The notes: a model not told the origin generated them from the letters alone. DNA of 64,000 nucleotides from Deltaproteobacteria bacterium (GCA_021848385.1 JAJZUQ010000008.1:1-64000); one strand, 5' to 3'; positions 41,243 to 51,338 are shown, counted from the stretch's first letter. Translations and numbers: made by a program.

Positions 41243-41452
41243 TCACCAGCATCTTTCGGGGGGAGCGACCTGCTCCAGGAGGAGTATCTCACCGTTTCTG
41301 ACCTCGAAAACGTTGCCGACCTGGTTGATCCACCGGTCTCCTTCCTCCAGGGGGTAGGGGACCTCCCTCTGGCCGAGATAGACCTCTGCATCGTCAATGT
41401 AAGCATACCACTCAAGGCTGCCGGTCATCCATACTCTGTTCTTCAGTTCCAT
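41243..41452 (-). CDS. Small hypothetical protein
   Basis: MELKNRVWMTGSLEWYAYIDDAEVYLGQREVPYPLEEGDRWINQVGNVFEVRNGEILLLEQVAPPERCW; plausible coding composition only. Confidence 0.4.
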   Translation of the reverse strand: MELKNRVWMTGSLEWYAYIDDAEVYLGQREVPYPLEEGDRWINQVGNVFEVRNGEILLLEQVAPPERCW

Positions 41453-41470
41453 GGGAAAGTCTCCATTGTT

Positions 41471-41583
41471 GTTGCCCCGGCGATTAAACATTGAAACCCG
41501 TCTGTAGGGGCGGGGTGCCCCCGTCCCAGATTGGGCGAGGCAAGCCTAGCCCCTACCATTCGTATGTTTAATCGCCGGAGCAC
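41471..41583. repeat. Palindromic dispersed repeat family A, copy 2
   Basis: ccccggcgattaaacat...atgtttaatcgccggagc terminal inverted repeats. Confidence 0.82.
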
Positions 41584-41719
41584 TATATGATAACTATGGC
41601 TGCATGATAGCGGAAAAAGTCTGTTCCGGTCAAGCCACCAAGCTTTTTTGTTGTTGCCGCCGTGAGTTTTTGCTATTACTGAAGCTCATTCAAGTCCTCT
41701 GTGATAAAGGAGATAGAGC

Positions 41720-42559
41720 ATGAAATTCACCAAGATGCATGGTGCCGGCAACGATTACGTTTATGTGAACTGCTTCGCGGAACAGATAGGAGACCCGGAG
41801 CAGGTGGCCATACGGGTTTCCAACCGCAACTTCGGCATCGGCTCCGACGGCCTCATCCTCATCATGCCGTCGGACAAGGCAGACGTGCGGATGCGGATGT
41901 TCAACTCCGACGGCTCCGAGTCGGAGATGTGCGGCAACGGCATCCGTTGCGTGGCCAAGTATGCCTATGATCACGGCATCGTGACCAAAAAGGAGATCTC
42001 CGCCGAAACCGGCGCCGGCATCCTCACTCTGCAACTCTTCACCAACGGGGTTGACAAGGTGGAGAAGGTGCGGGTCAACATGGGGGCCCCCCGCCTCACC
42101 CGGGCACAGATCCCCATGCTTGGCGATCCCCAGGAAGGCCAGGTGGTGGGCCTCCCCCTCAATATCCTCCACGAGACCTTTGCCATCACCACCGTCTCCA
42201 TGGGGAACCCCCATTGCGTCATCTTCGTGGACGAGGTGGAGCACTTCCAGGTGGAGAAGTACGGGCCGCTCATCGAGAACCACCACATGTTCCCCCGCCG
42301 CACCAACGTCGAGTTCGTGCAGATCATCTCCCGCACCGAAGTGCGCCAGCGGACCTGGGAGCGGGGCGCCGGCGAGACCCTGGCCTGTGGCACCGGCGCC
42401 AGCGCGGTCTGCGCCGCCGGCGTGCTCAACGGTCTCACCGAGAAAAAGATCCTCAATCACCTCTCCGGCGGTGACCTTGAACTGGAGTGGGCGGAGGATG
42501 GCAGTGTTTATATGACCGGGCCGGCGGTCGAGGTGTTTTCCGGCGAGATCAACCTGTAG
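41720..42559 (+). CDS. dapF: Diaminopimelate epimerase
   Basis: [50 protein letters not shown]. Confidence 0.97.
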   Translation: MKFTKMHGAGNDYVYVNCFAEQIGDPEQVAIRVSNRNFGIGSDGLILIMPSDKADVRMRMFNSDGSESEMCGNGIRCVAKYAYDHGIVTKKEISAETGAGILTLQLFTNGVDKVEKVRVNMGAPRLTRAQIPMLGDPQEGQVVGLPLNILHETFAITTVSMGNPHCVIFVDEVEHFQVEKYGPLIENHHMFPRRTNVEFVQIISRTEVRQRTWERGAGETLACGTGASAVCAAGVLNGLTEKKILNHLSGGDLELEWAEDGSVYMTGPAVEVFSGEINL

Positions 42560-42561
42560 AC

Positions 42562-42598
42562 GTGCTGCGTACTGCGTACTGCGTGCTGCGTGCTGCGA
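42562..42598 (+). repeat. Heptanucleotide tandem repeat
   Basis: gtgctgc gtactgc gtactgc gtgctgc gtgctgc. Confidence 0.85.
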
Positions 42599-42666
42599 AG
42601 GTGCCTGACTGGAAAACAATATCAACCCGCGTAGCACGCGAACGCAGCACGTTTTACGAGGCCTCT

Positions 42667-43083
42667 ATGTCCAGATGTCCCATGTGCACCAAATGGCACG
42701 ACGAACCCGATCTCCGCATCACCGAGCTCGACTACTGCCACGTACTCCTCAACCGGGACCAGTTCTTTCCCGGCTATTGCTTTGTCTTCACCAAAGATCA
42801 TGTCACCGAGCTGTTCCACCTGGAGCGGGATGTCCGGACGGCCGTCATGGAAGAAGTGACCGTCGTGGCAGCCGCCCTTTACAGGCTGTTCCAACCGGCT
42901 AAAATTAACTACGAGCTCCTCGGCAACATGGTCCCCCACATGCACTGGCACCTGGTTCCCCGTTTCACGACCGACCCCCTCTGGCCACGCCCCATCTGGT
43001 CCGAACCCCACACCGAGGTGCACCTCACCCCCGCCGGATATGCTGAGCGGATCGAGTCGATCAATAAATCACTTAAAGCCTGA
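42667..43083 (+). CDS. HIT-family hydrolase
   Basis: CPMCTKW; HMHWHLVPR histidine triad. Confidence 0.92.
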   Translation: MSRCPMCTKWHDEPDLRITELDYCHVLLNRDQFFPGYCFVFTKDHVTELFHLERDVRTAVMEEVTVVAAALYRLFQPAKINYELLGNMVPHMHWHLVPRFTTDPLWPRPIWSEPHTEVHLTPAGYAERIESINKSLKA

Positions 43084-43110
43084 CGCAGTTGGTAAAACCA
43101 AAAGCTTGAA

Positions 43111-43313
43111 TTAACAGGGATATTCAGGATAATCATGATTAAAAAACCAGAACAACTGCGGATTCAGGCTACAATTTCAACGAACCTTTAGGGTGAAATC
43201 TGAATCTGGAGTTCATCCGTCTTAATCAGATGTTATCCGCTTTTTCCGTGTCCCATTTCCTTTTCAGGTACATGGTTTTGGTTTTATCCTGAATATCCTG
43301 TGCATCCCTGTTA
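43111..43313. repeat. Inverted-repeat-bounded intergenic element, copy 2
   Basis: ttaacagggatattcaggataatcatgatt ... tatcctgaatatcctgtgcatccctgtta. Confidence 0.7.
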
Positions 43314-43355
43314 GATGGATTTTTGTTTTTATTCGTGGATCAGAAAGGATCTTGT

Positions 43356-44207
43356 ATGGATTATCTCGGTGCCCACATGTCCATTGCAGGCGGTATCCAC
43401 CTCGCCCCCGAACGGGGGGCGAAGGCCGGTTGCGGCGTGATCCAGGTATTCACCCAGAACTCCAACCAGTGGCGGGGAAAGATCCCCTCCGACGCCGATG
43501 CGGCGCTGTTCCGGGAGAAATGGGCCGCATCCGGGCTTCACGAGATCGTCTGCCACGATATCTACCTCATCAACCTGGGTGCCGCGCCGGGGGAGGTGCG
43601 GGAGAAGAGTCTGGCCGGCTTCGCCGAGGAGATGCGTCGCTGCCAGCGACTCGGCATCAAAAAGATCGTCATGCACCCCGGCTCCCACAACGGTGATGGA
43701 GAAGAGGTGGGGATCAAGCGGGTCTGCGCCGCCTTCGACGAACTCTTCGACCTGGTTCCCGAGTTCACGGGGAAAGTGCTGTTGGAGACCACCGCCGGCC
43801 AGGGGACCAACCTGGGATACAGTTTCGAGCACCTGTGCGCCATCATGGATGGCACCTCCCACCCCGACCGCTTCGCCGTCTGCTACGATACCTGCCACAC
43901 CTTTGCCGCCGGCTACGACATCACCACCGAGGCGGGATATCGGCAGGTCATGGCGGAGTTCGACCGGATCATCGGCCTCGACCGACTCCAGTGCTTCCAT
44001 ATGAACGATTCCAAGAAGGGGCTCAACTGCCGGGTGGACCGCCATGAGCACATCGGCCAGGGGGCCATGGGGCTGAACGGCTTCCGCTTCATCATGAACG
44101 ATGTGCGCTTTGTGAATATACCCAAGATTCTGGAGACTCCCAAGGGGGACAATGACGAGATGGACGAGGTGAATCTCAAGGTGCTGCGGAATCTGGCGGG
44201 GAAATAA
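43356..44207 (+). CDS. nfo: Endonuclease IV (AP endonuclease)
   Basis: LGAHMSIAGGIHLAPERG, VMHPGSHNGDG, LLETTAGQGTNLGYSFEHL, CYDTCHTFAAGYDI, HMNDSKKGLNCRVDRHEHIGQG. Confidence 0.96.
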   Translation: MDYLGAHMSIAGGIHLAPERGAKAGCGVIQVFTQNSNQWRGKIPSDADAALFREKWAASGLHEIVCHDIYLINLGAAPGEVREKSLAGFAEEMRRCQRLGIKKIVMHPGSHNGDGEEVGIKRVCAAFDELFDLVPEFTGKVLLETTAGQGTNLGYSFEHLCAIMDGTSHPDRFAVCYDTCHTFAAGYDITTEAGYRQVMAEFDRIIGLDRLQCFHMNDSKKGLNCRVDRHEHIGQGAMGLNGFRFIMNDVRFVNIPKILETPKGDNDEMDEVNLKVLRNLAGK

Positions 44208-44433
44208 GGAGGTCTGCCCTGGTCTACTGGAAGGGGTGTCCCCCCATGCAGACTGAGCAGAGAGATGGCTATCTTTCTGCCGGCGACAGAGTGGTTCTCT
44301 GGTATGGCCGGTATCTTCACGCGGCATCTCCGCGTCACTATCAACGAGACAAGGGACAGAAGCAATGCCCCCGTCCCTTGCGGTGTCCACCTATTCTGCT
44401 GAAGTCCTGCATACCGAAGCGCTGCGTATCCCC

Positions 44434-45948
44434 CTACGGAACGATCTTGACGTTGTCTTTCCCTTGGAAAGAGTGGCCGTCGTAGGTCTGTCCTGTCAGC
44501 GTTGCTTCCACACTCTGGTCGGTGAGTGTCAGTGCCTCGGTGCTGACATGTACGACGAGATCGGGAAAGCCGTCGCTGTTCACATCCGTTATGGACGCCA
44601 TCGGTGTGCCGTTTCCCTTGAGCTTCACCTGCGCACTTGCCAGGCTCACCGTCGTCGGGTCCACCTCTGTCGTATCGAACGTGGCGCTGCCGAGGATCGC
44701 CACCGGTACGGTGCCGTTCGAGCCAAGGTTGATGCTGTTTGGGTATGTGTCCGGTTTGATGTCGATGGCTACATTCACAATGCCGTTGGCGTCGCTCAGC
44801 ACCCATGCGTCCAAGGTGTTTGATGGGGTGCCGAACAGCACGGTGGCCCGATTGTTTGAGGGATCGTAAACCGCCATATTGGGGCCAGACCACCCGGAAG
44901 GTGGCCCACCGTTTACGGAAAGCTTCGTCCATGCCCAGGCGAGGGATGGGCTCTCTCCTGCTACTGGATTGACTATCCACAGGTCATAACTGCCTGCATT
45001 GTACATCACTAGCATCATCCGGTTGGTAGCAGGATCATAAAAGGCTGGTGGTCCACTGAAGGGAGTCGGAGCTCCAGGAGAGCCTTCGGCAATCAGGTTC
45101 GTCCATACCGGTGTCGCCACGTTCGTGGCATTGCTTAATCCCCAAACCGCATTCGTCCAGGCACCGCTTCCCTGAGCCGATCCCCCTGCGACAAACAAGC
45201 GATTGCTGGCGGCATCATATGCATAGCTAGGACTGTATTGTCCAGGTGGCGGACCACTCACAGGGAAAAGCTGTGTCCATACGGGAGAACCTCCCAGACC
45301 ATCGGCGTTTGACAACACCCAGGCATCAGAATAGGTGCTTCCTCCCCAACCGCCGCCGTTATGTCCGCCAAAGATGACCATGCTGTTGGTTGCCGGATCA
45401 TAGCCTGCTGCGACCGAATGGCGGGGTGATGGCGATGCTCCCGCCGGATTTAGTGAAATCCATTCGGGAGTCCCACCGGTGCCGTTCGCATTCGTCAACA
45501 CCCAGACACCATTGCTGACAGGCAAACACCCCCCCACACATCCGCCGAAAACGATCATTCTGTTGTGTGCGGAATCGTACACCGCCGCATGGTTTCCCGT
45601 ATTGGGCGGTGGTGAACCACTGGGCAACAGTTTTGTCCATGCAGGGGTTCCGCTCAGGCCGTTCGCCCCCGTCAGGACCCAGACTTCATCTTGCCAGCTT
45701 GTGTTACGCCCGTAGAGAATCAGCCGGTTTGTAGCGGCATCGAGAACCACTGCGGGCTGGTACATAACCAGTTGAGGCGGGCCACCGGTTGGAGCCAATT
45801 TTAACCAACTCTGTGCGTTTGCATTGCCTGTAAATGTTGGGAGGGTGAAAAGCATTCCCCCTATTCCGACCAGTACCGTGCATATTTTGGCTATGGCTCC
45901 CATTGTAACTATTCGGATTCTTTCCCATCTGCCTTCTATTTGGCTCAT
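44434..45948 (-). CDS. Secreted Kelch-type beta-propeller protein with C-terminal cell-surface domain
   Basis: Signal peptide; repeated YDPATNxMxxFGG/VWVLxxAxGxGGTPxWxxL units; IDIKPDTYPNSINLGSNGTVPVAILGS. Confidence 0.8.
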   Translation of the reverse strand: MSQIEGRWERIRIVTMGAIAKICTVLVGIGGMLFTLPTFTGNANAQSWLKLAPTGGPPQLVMYQPAVVLDAATNRLILYGRNTSWQDEVWVLTGANGLSGTPAWTKLLPSGSPPPNTGNHAAVYDSAHNRMIVFGGCVGGCLPVSNGVWVLTNANGTGGTPEWISLNPAGASPSPRHSVAAGYDPATNSMVIFGGHNGGGWGGSTYSDAWVLSNADGLGGSPVWTQLFPVSGPPPGQYSPSYAYDAASNRLFVAGGSAQGSGAWTNAVWGLSNATNVATPVWTNLIAEGSPGAPTPFSGPPAFYDPATNRMMLVMYNAGSYDLWIVNPVAGESPSLAWAWTKLSVNGGPPSGWSGPNMAVYDPSNNRATVLFGTPSNTLDAWVLSDANGIVNVAIDIKPDTYPNSINLGSNGTVPVAILGSATFDTTEVDPTTVSLASAQVKLKGNGTPMASITDVNSDGFPDLVVHVSTEALTLTDQSVEATLTGQTYDGHSFQGKDNVKIVP

Positions 45949-46231
45949 CCTGAGGTCTCCTTTCCTCTGCGCTGAATCAATCTGCCGAAAGTTATCACTG
46001 TTGCAAAGCAGTCATCTTGGCGACTGGAGAAAATCAGCATTAACAGTGTCGGCTGGCCATGTGTCTCCGAGTTCCGTGCTGCATCTATTGGGGTGTGCAA
46101 GGACAGCTCTTCCCGTGATATTCTGCCACCAATGCCCCATCGGTATCACCTCCTTTCCCGAATCTGTCGGTATGAAGGATTTGGAATCTTTGCATACTTG
46201 AATAATAAAAGGTCGAACTGTCGAAAGTGAT

Positions 46232-46316
46232 CTCTTCGGCAGCTCGGCCATCTTTCCCGGAACAAAGATCCGTCGCTTTCCGACTCCTCCTCGCGGAGGG
46301 TCAGCGTTTCGGTGGA
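46232..46316 (-). ncRNA. GEMM-I-like (cyclic-dinucleotide) riboswitch candidate in the 5' leader of the Kelch-type gene
   Basis: minus strand: gaaacgctgaccctccGCGAggaggagtcggaaagcgacggatctttgttccgggaaagatggccgagctgccgaa; GNRA-capped stem, AAAGC core, GCCGAGCTGCCG receptor-like end. Confidence 0.55.
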
Positions 46317-46530
46317 ATCAAATACATTGGTTTTTGTTAATTTTTATCACTATACCTTTTTGTCCTACCTTGTCAAGGCTGACGGGGCACCGCTATCCTT
46401 CTAACTTCCTGTATTATTTGCCCTGCCGATTCCCAACAGTTCATGGATTGCCCGGTACGATTTTTTCAAAAAACCATTCCGCATCAGGGTGGGTGTGGTA
46501 TAAGAAGGACATCACGTACAGAGGTCTGCC

Positions 46531-47049
46531 ATGAAAGAAAAAATCGAGATCATCCAGGCCGACATCACGAAACTTTCCGTAGATGCCATCGTCAATGCGG
46601 CCAACAATACCCTGCTGGGCGGCGGAGGGGTAGACGGTGCCATCCACCGGGCGGCGGGGCCGGATTTGGTGGCGGAATGCGCCACCTTGGGCGGCTGCGC
46701 CACGGGGGACGCGAAGATCACGAAGGGGTATAAACTACCGGCACGGCATGTGATCCACACGGTGGGGCCGGTCTGGCACGGGGGGAACGAGGGGGAGCCG
46801 GAGTTGCTGAGAAGCTGCTACCGCCGCTGCTTCCAGGTGGCCCACGACAATGGCCTGACCTCCATCGCCTTCCCCGCCATCAGCGCCGGGGTCTTCGGCT
46901 ATCCCATGACGAAGGGGTGCGAGGTCGCCATGACGGAGGCGAAAACTGCCCTGGCCGCCAATCCGAAACTGGAGCGGGTGGTGTTCGTCCCCTTTAGCGC
47001 CGAGGCGTTGGCCATTTACCGGGAAACGTTCGAAAAGGTCTTCGCGTGA
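46531..47049 (+). CDS. Macro-domain protein (O-acetyl-ADP-ribose deacetylase-like)
   Basis: [34 protein letters not shown]. Confidence 0.95.
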   Translation: MKEKIEIIQADITKLSVDAIVNAANNTLLGGGGVDGAIHRAAGPDLVAECATLGGCATGDAKITKGYKLPARHVIHTVGPVWHGGNEGEPELLRSCYRRCFQVAHDNGLTSIAFPAISAGVFGYPMTKGCEVAMTEAKTALAANPKLERVVFVPFSAEALAIYRETFEKVFA

Positions 47050-47498
47050 AAGCGGTCATCCAGCGGGTTACCGAGGCGCGTGTGGAGGTGGACGGTGCGA
47101 CGGTTGGTGCCATCGACCGGGGGGTACTCGTGCTGCTCGGGGTGGAGAAGGGTGATGGGGAGCGGGACGCTGCCTGGCTGGCGGAGAAGATCGTGGGGCT
47201 GCGCATTTTCGAAGACGCCGCCGGCAAGATGAACCTGGCGCTTAGGGATATCGGCGGTCAGCTGCTGGCGGTCTCCCAGTTCACCCTCGCGGGGAACTGC
47301 GCCAAGGGGCGGCGCCCTTCCTTCGATACCGCTGCCCCTCCCGACGAGGCGAACCGCTTGTATGAGCTGTTCGTGGCGAAGGTGAAAGGGCTGGGAGTGC
47401 AGGTCGCCACCGGTATCTTTCAGGCGGATATGCAGGTACATCTGGTGAATGACGGGCCGGTGACGTTTATTATTGAGAGTCCGAAAGGCCGGGACTAG
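47046..47498 (+). CDS. dtd: D-aminoacyl-tRNA deacylase
   Basis: [47 protein letters not shown]. Confidence 0.96.
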   Translation: MKAVIQRVTEARVEVDGATVGAIDRGVLVLLGVEKGDGERDAAWLAEKIVGLRIFEDAAGKMNLALRDIGGQLLAVSQFTLAGNCAKGRRPSFDTAAPPDEANRLYELFVAKVKGLGVQVATGIFQADMQVHLVNDGPVTFIIESPKGRD

Positions 47499-47511
47499 GG
47501 ATCGGGGACCA

Positions 47512-48378
47512 GTGAAAAGTGAAAATCTGAAAACCATTCTCGATGGGCTCTATGCTGCCCGGTCGTCGCGGCACCTGGCCAACGACCCGCTTTCCTTCTG
47601 CCACCGCTATCCGGACCCGGCGGACCGGGAGATTGTCGGGTTCATCGCTGCGGCGTTTGCCTACGGCAATGTGAAGATCATCCTGAAAAACCTGGAGGCG
47701 GTCTTTGCTCCCATGGGTCCGTCGCCACGCCGTTTCGTGGAGGCGTTCGAGCCTGACCGGGGGGGGCTTACCTACGCCGGTTTCAAGCACCGTTTCAATG
47801 ACCATCGCGATCTCTGTGCCCTGATGCTGGCGATTCGCACCATGCTTGAGGAGGCGGACTCCATCGGCGACTACTTCCTCGGCTGTTACGACGCGACGGC
47901 GGAAGACATCACCCCGTCCCTCGTGGAGTTCACCTCGGCGCTCCTGGCCATGGACTACACGCCGGTCTTCGGTCCTGCAGGCATCCCCGCCGACTCCTAT
48001 TTCCCCTTCTTTTTCCCGTCGCCTGCTGCCGGGAGCGCCTGCAAGCGGCTCTGCATGTTTCTTCGCTGGATGGTCCGCCCCGCCGACGGGATCGACCTGG
48101 GACTCTGGCGTGAGGTCTCGCCGGCCAAGCTTGTGATCCCCGTGGACGCCCATATCCAGAGGATAGGTCGCAATCTTGGGCTCACCGCGCGGAAACAGGC
48201 GGACTGGCGCATGGCGCGAGAGATAACGGCGGCACTGCGCAAGCTCGATGCCTCCGACCCGGTGAAATATGATTTCTCCCTCTGTCATCTGGGGATATCG
48301 GAGGGGTGCGACGGAACGGTTCGTCCCCTCTGTAGTGAGTGCCCGGTGACCACCATCTGCAGGGCGGAATTGTCATGA
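47512..48378 (+). CDS. TIGR02757-family protein (HhH-GPD-like)
   Basis: RHLANDPLSFCHRYPDPADREIVGFIAAAFAYGNV; C-terminal CxxC..C cluster CSECPVTTIC. Confidence 0.85.
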   Translation: MKSENLKTILDGLYAARSSRHLANDPLSFCHRYPDPADREIVGFIAAAFAYGNVKIILKNLEAVFAPMGPSPRRFVEAFEPDRGGLTYAGFKHRFNDHRDLCALMLAIRTMLEEADSIGDYFLGCYDATAEDITPSLVEFTSALLAMDYTPVFGPAGIPADSYFPFFFPSPAAGSACKRLCMFLRWMVRPADGIDLGLWREVSPAKLVIPVDAHIQRIGRNLGLTARKQADWRMAREITAALRKLDASDPVKYDFSLCHLGISEGCDGTVRPLCSECPVTTICRAELS

Positions 48379-50159
48379 ACGCGACCCCCCTCGTCCTCCT
48401 CGATTCTTTTTCCACGCGCCATAACTCTTCTTCGTACCGGTTCGACGGATTCGTGGAAGAGATCGTCGCCCATGCAGCTGATGAGGTCCTTCCCGCTCTG
48501 CGACGGGTGGAGGCAGCCGTGGCTGATGGGCTGCACGCCGCCGGCTTTGTTTCCTACGAGGCAGCGCCGGGTGTTGGAACCGGCTTGCCGACCCATTCTC
48601 CCGGCCCCACGCCCCTTGTCTGGTTCGGTCTCTTCCGGCGGCGGTCCGGGTTTGCCCCACGCCTTCATGGGGGGGATGACAAGGAACATGACGCCGGTTA
48701 CGAAACGACGGACTGGGCCTCGTCGCTTGACCCGGAAGTATATGGTGCGATGGTCGGGCGGATACGAGAGTACATCGCCGCCGGAGACACCTATCAGGTC
48801 AACTACACCCTCCACCAGCATTTCCGCCTGTCCGGCGATTCCCCGCTGTATTACCAGGATCTCTGTCTCTCACAGAAGGCATCCTACTGCGCTTTCATTG
48901 ATACGGGACGTTTCCAGGCGCTTTCCGCCTCTCCCGAGCTATTCTTTGAACTGAAAGATGGAGTCATCACCTGTCGACCCATGAAAGGGACGGCACGGCG
49001 GGGACGGTGGCTCGGAGAGGACGAGACGATCAAGGAGCAGTTGAGGGAGAGCGAGAAGGAGCGGGCGGAAAACCTGATGATCGTCGATCTCCTGCGAAAC
49101 GACATGGGGAAAGTGGCTGAAACGGGGTCGGTGCGGGTGAAATCTCTCTTCGATGTGGAAACGCTGGAAACGGTTCACCAGATGACCTCCACCATCACGG
49201 CCCGGGTCAGGGATGACGCGGGGCTCGTTGATATATTCCAGGCTCTTTTCCCCTGCGGGTCGGTGACTGGTGCGCCGAAGAAGCGGAGCATGGAAATTAT
49301 CCGGGAGTTGGAGGGTTCGCCACGAGGGCTGTATACGGGCTGTATCGGTTATGTTTCACCTTCCGCCGGTAAAGCCGGTTCCTGTGATGCGGTGTTCAGT
49401 GTCGCTATCAGAACTGCCATCATAGATACAGCGACGGGGAGGGGAGAACTGGGGATCGGCAGTGCCATAACCATCGGCTCCGAAGCTGGTGCTGAGTATG
49501 ACGAATGCCTCTCCAAGGGGAGTTTTGCCCGCCGCGTGATTCCGGAATTTCAGCTTGTGGAAACCATGCTCCATGAAGAAGGTACAGGCTATTTTCTCCT
49601 GGAACGCCACTTGGCCCGCCTCTCCCGCTCGGCGGACTATTTCAGATTCCCCCTTCGACTGGGGCAGATTGCCCTGGTCCTGGAACATCGCGCCGTGCCC
49701 CTCGCCGGCTTCACCAAGGTCCGGCTGCTCGTGAACAGGAAGGGGGCGTTTACCATCCAAATGGAATCCCTTGCGCCGTCCGCAACGGAAGAGACGGTGC
49801 CGGTCGCCCTTAACCCGGCTCCGGTGGATTCTGCGGACCCATTCCTCTATCACAAGACTACCCATCGCTCTTTCTACCGTTCTGCGCTGGACCTGCATCC
49901 CTACTGTGGCGATCTGCTCTTTGTGAACGAACGGGGTGAGGTGACCGAGGGGGCCAATCATAACCTTGTCGTTCGGCTGGATGGCGAACTGGTCACCCCT
50001 CCCCTGTCGAGCGGTATTCTTCCCGGCACCTTCCGGGCGGAGTTGCTGGCGCAGGGGGAGATAGAGGAACGGGTCATCACCCCGGCGGATATGGCCCGGG
50101 CTGAAGAGATCTGGCTCATCAATTCGGTGCGTAGATGGCGGCGGGCGAAACTGCTGTAA
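48375..50159 (+). CDS. pabB: Aminodeoxychorismate synthase component I fused to class-IV aminotransferase (PabB-PabC)
   Basis: YIAAGDTYQVNYT, MKGTARRG, MIVDLLRNDMGKVAETGSV, FPCGSVTGAPKKRSMEII; C-terminal PabC/IlvE-like domain. Confidence 0.93.
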   Translation: MNATPLVLLDSFSTRHNSSSYRFDGFVEEIVAHAADEVLPALRRVEAAVADGLHAAGFVSYEAAPGVGTGLPTHSPGPTPLVWFGLFRRRSGFAPRLHGGDDKEHDAGYETTDWASSLDPEVYGAMVGRIREYIAAGDTYQVNYTLHQHFRLSGDSPLYYQDLCLSQKASYCAFIDTGRFQALSASPELFFELKDGVITCRPMKGTARRGRWLGEDETIKEQLRESEKERAENLMIVDLLRNDMGKVAETGSVRVKSLFDVETLETVHQMTSTITARVRDDAGLVDIFQALFPCGSVTGAPKKRSMEIIRELEGSPRGLYTGCIGYVSPSAGKAGSCDAVFSVAIRTAIIDTATGRGELGIGSAITIGSEAGAEYDECLSKGSFARRVIPEFQLVETMLHEEGTGYFLLERHLARLSRSADYFRFPLRLGQIALVLEHRAVPLAGFTKVRLLVNRKGAFTIQMESLAPSATEETVPVALNPAPVDSADPFLYHKTTHRSFYRSALDLHPYCGDLLFVNERGEVTEGANHNLVVRLDGELVTPPLSSGILPGTFRAELLAQGEIEERVITPADMARAEEIWLINSVRRWRRAKLL

Positions 50160-50172
50160 ACAGCAAAGGCAT

Positions 50173-50257
50173 CTTAACAGGGATAATCAGGATGTTCAGG
50201 ATTAAGATCCAGAATCTAATTTTTGGGGTTCATCCTGATTATCCTGATTATCCCGGT
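50173..50257. repeat. Inverted-repeat-bounded intergenic element, copy 3 (short)
   Basis: ttaacagggataatcaggatgttcaggatta ... catcctgattatcctgattatcccggtaa. Confidence 0.7.
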
Positions 50258-50307
50258 AAAATTGGTTTAGTAGTTATTGTTTCTGTTGACCATTGAAAGG
50301 AGCAGGT

Positions 50308-51171
50308 ATGCAGACATTCGGCTTTATCGGACTCGGCATCATGGGGAGTGGCATGGCGAAGAACCTGGTGAAAGCGGGGTTCGAGGTAACGGTCTGGAAC
50401 CGTACGGCGGACAAGTGCCGGGAGCTTGCGGAGCTGGGTGCCAAGGTCGCGGCGACGCCGCGGCAGGTGGTGGAGAACTGCCAGGTCACCTTTGCCATGC
50501 TGGCTGACCCGGCAGCCGCCCAGGCAGTCTGCGACGGTCCGGACGGAGTACTTGCGGGGATGTCGGCCGGGAAGGGATATGTGGATATGTCCACGGTTGA
50601 TGTCGCAACTTCAGCCGGCATCGCCGCCGCTGTTACCGCACGGGGGGGACTGTTCCTGGAGGCGCCGGTGTCGGGCAGCAAGAAGCAGGCCGAGGATGGG
50701 GCGCTCATCATTCTCGCTGCAGGCGACCGTTCCCTCTACGGGGAGGCCCTTCCGGGCTTTGAACGGATGGGGAAGAAGATCCTCTATCTGGGGGAGGTGG
50801 GGAACGGTGCCCGGATGAAGCTGGTGGTGAACATGGTCATGGGGGGGATGATGACCGCCTTCTGTGAAGGGCTCGCCCTTGGGGGAAAGACCGGTCTCGA
50901 TCAGGCCGATATCCTGGATGTTCTCGATGCCGGCGCCATGTCCAACCCGATGTTCAGGTTGAAGGGTGAGGTGATCGGCCAGGGCAACTTTGCTGCTGCC
51001 TTTCCCCTCAAGCATATGCAGAAGGATATGCGCCTGGCGGTAGCCATGGGGGACGGGGTCGGGCAGCCGCTCTTCTCAGCTGCCACGGCCAACGAGCTCT
51101 TCAAGCGGGCCAGGGAGATGGGGTTCGGTGACGAAGACTTCGCGGCCGTCTTCAAGGCAATTCGTGCATGA
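50308..51171 (+). CDS. 3-hydroxyisobutyrate/gamma-hydroxybutyrate dehydrogenase family (beta-HAD)
   Basis: FGFIGLGIMGSGMAKNLVKAG, FLEAPVSGSKKQAEDG, NGARMKLVVNMVMG. Confidence 0.92.
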   Translation: MQTFGFIGLGIMGSGMAKNLVKAGFEVTVWNRTADKCRELAELGAKVAATPRQVVENCQVTFAMLADPAAAQAVCDGPDGVLAGMSAGKGYVDMSTVDVATSAGIAAAVTARGGLFLEAPVSGSKKQAEDGALIILAAGDRSLYGEALPGFERMGKKILYLGEVGNGARMKLVVNMVMGGMMTAFCEGLALGGKTGLDQADILDVLDAGAMSNPMFRLKGEVIGQGNFAAAFPLKHMQKDMRLAVAMGDGVGQPLFSAATANELFKRAREMGFGDEDFAAVFKAIRA

Positions 51172-51338
51172 AGGGGGCGCTTCAATTCCTGGCCGTGGTC
51201 CTTCTGACCTGGTCTTTTCTCTATCCTCTTCTTTTTGGTGGCAGCGGACGGCGGGTTGTCTGGGGGTGGGTCGCCTGCATGGTAGCGGGCGGCGTGGTCT
51301 GTCTCTATCTTCTCGTCAGGTACCGGCGGCAGTTGTAA
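51168..51338 (+). CDS. Small (56 aa) two-TM membrane protein, ATGA-overlapping the upstream gene
   Basis: MKGALQFLAVVLLTWSFLYPLLFGGSGRRVVWGWVACMVAGGVVCLYLLVRYRRQL; below the ORF-track length cutoff. Confidence 0.6.
   Translation: MKGALQFLAVVLLTWSFLYPLLFGGSGRRVVWGWVACMVAGGVVCLYLLVRYRRQL

Noticed and set aside
42562-42660. Possible CRISPR-like repeat array
   Set aside because: Repeats are contiguous 7-mers without spacers.
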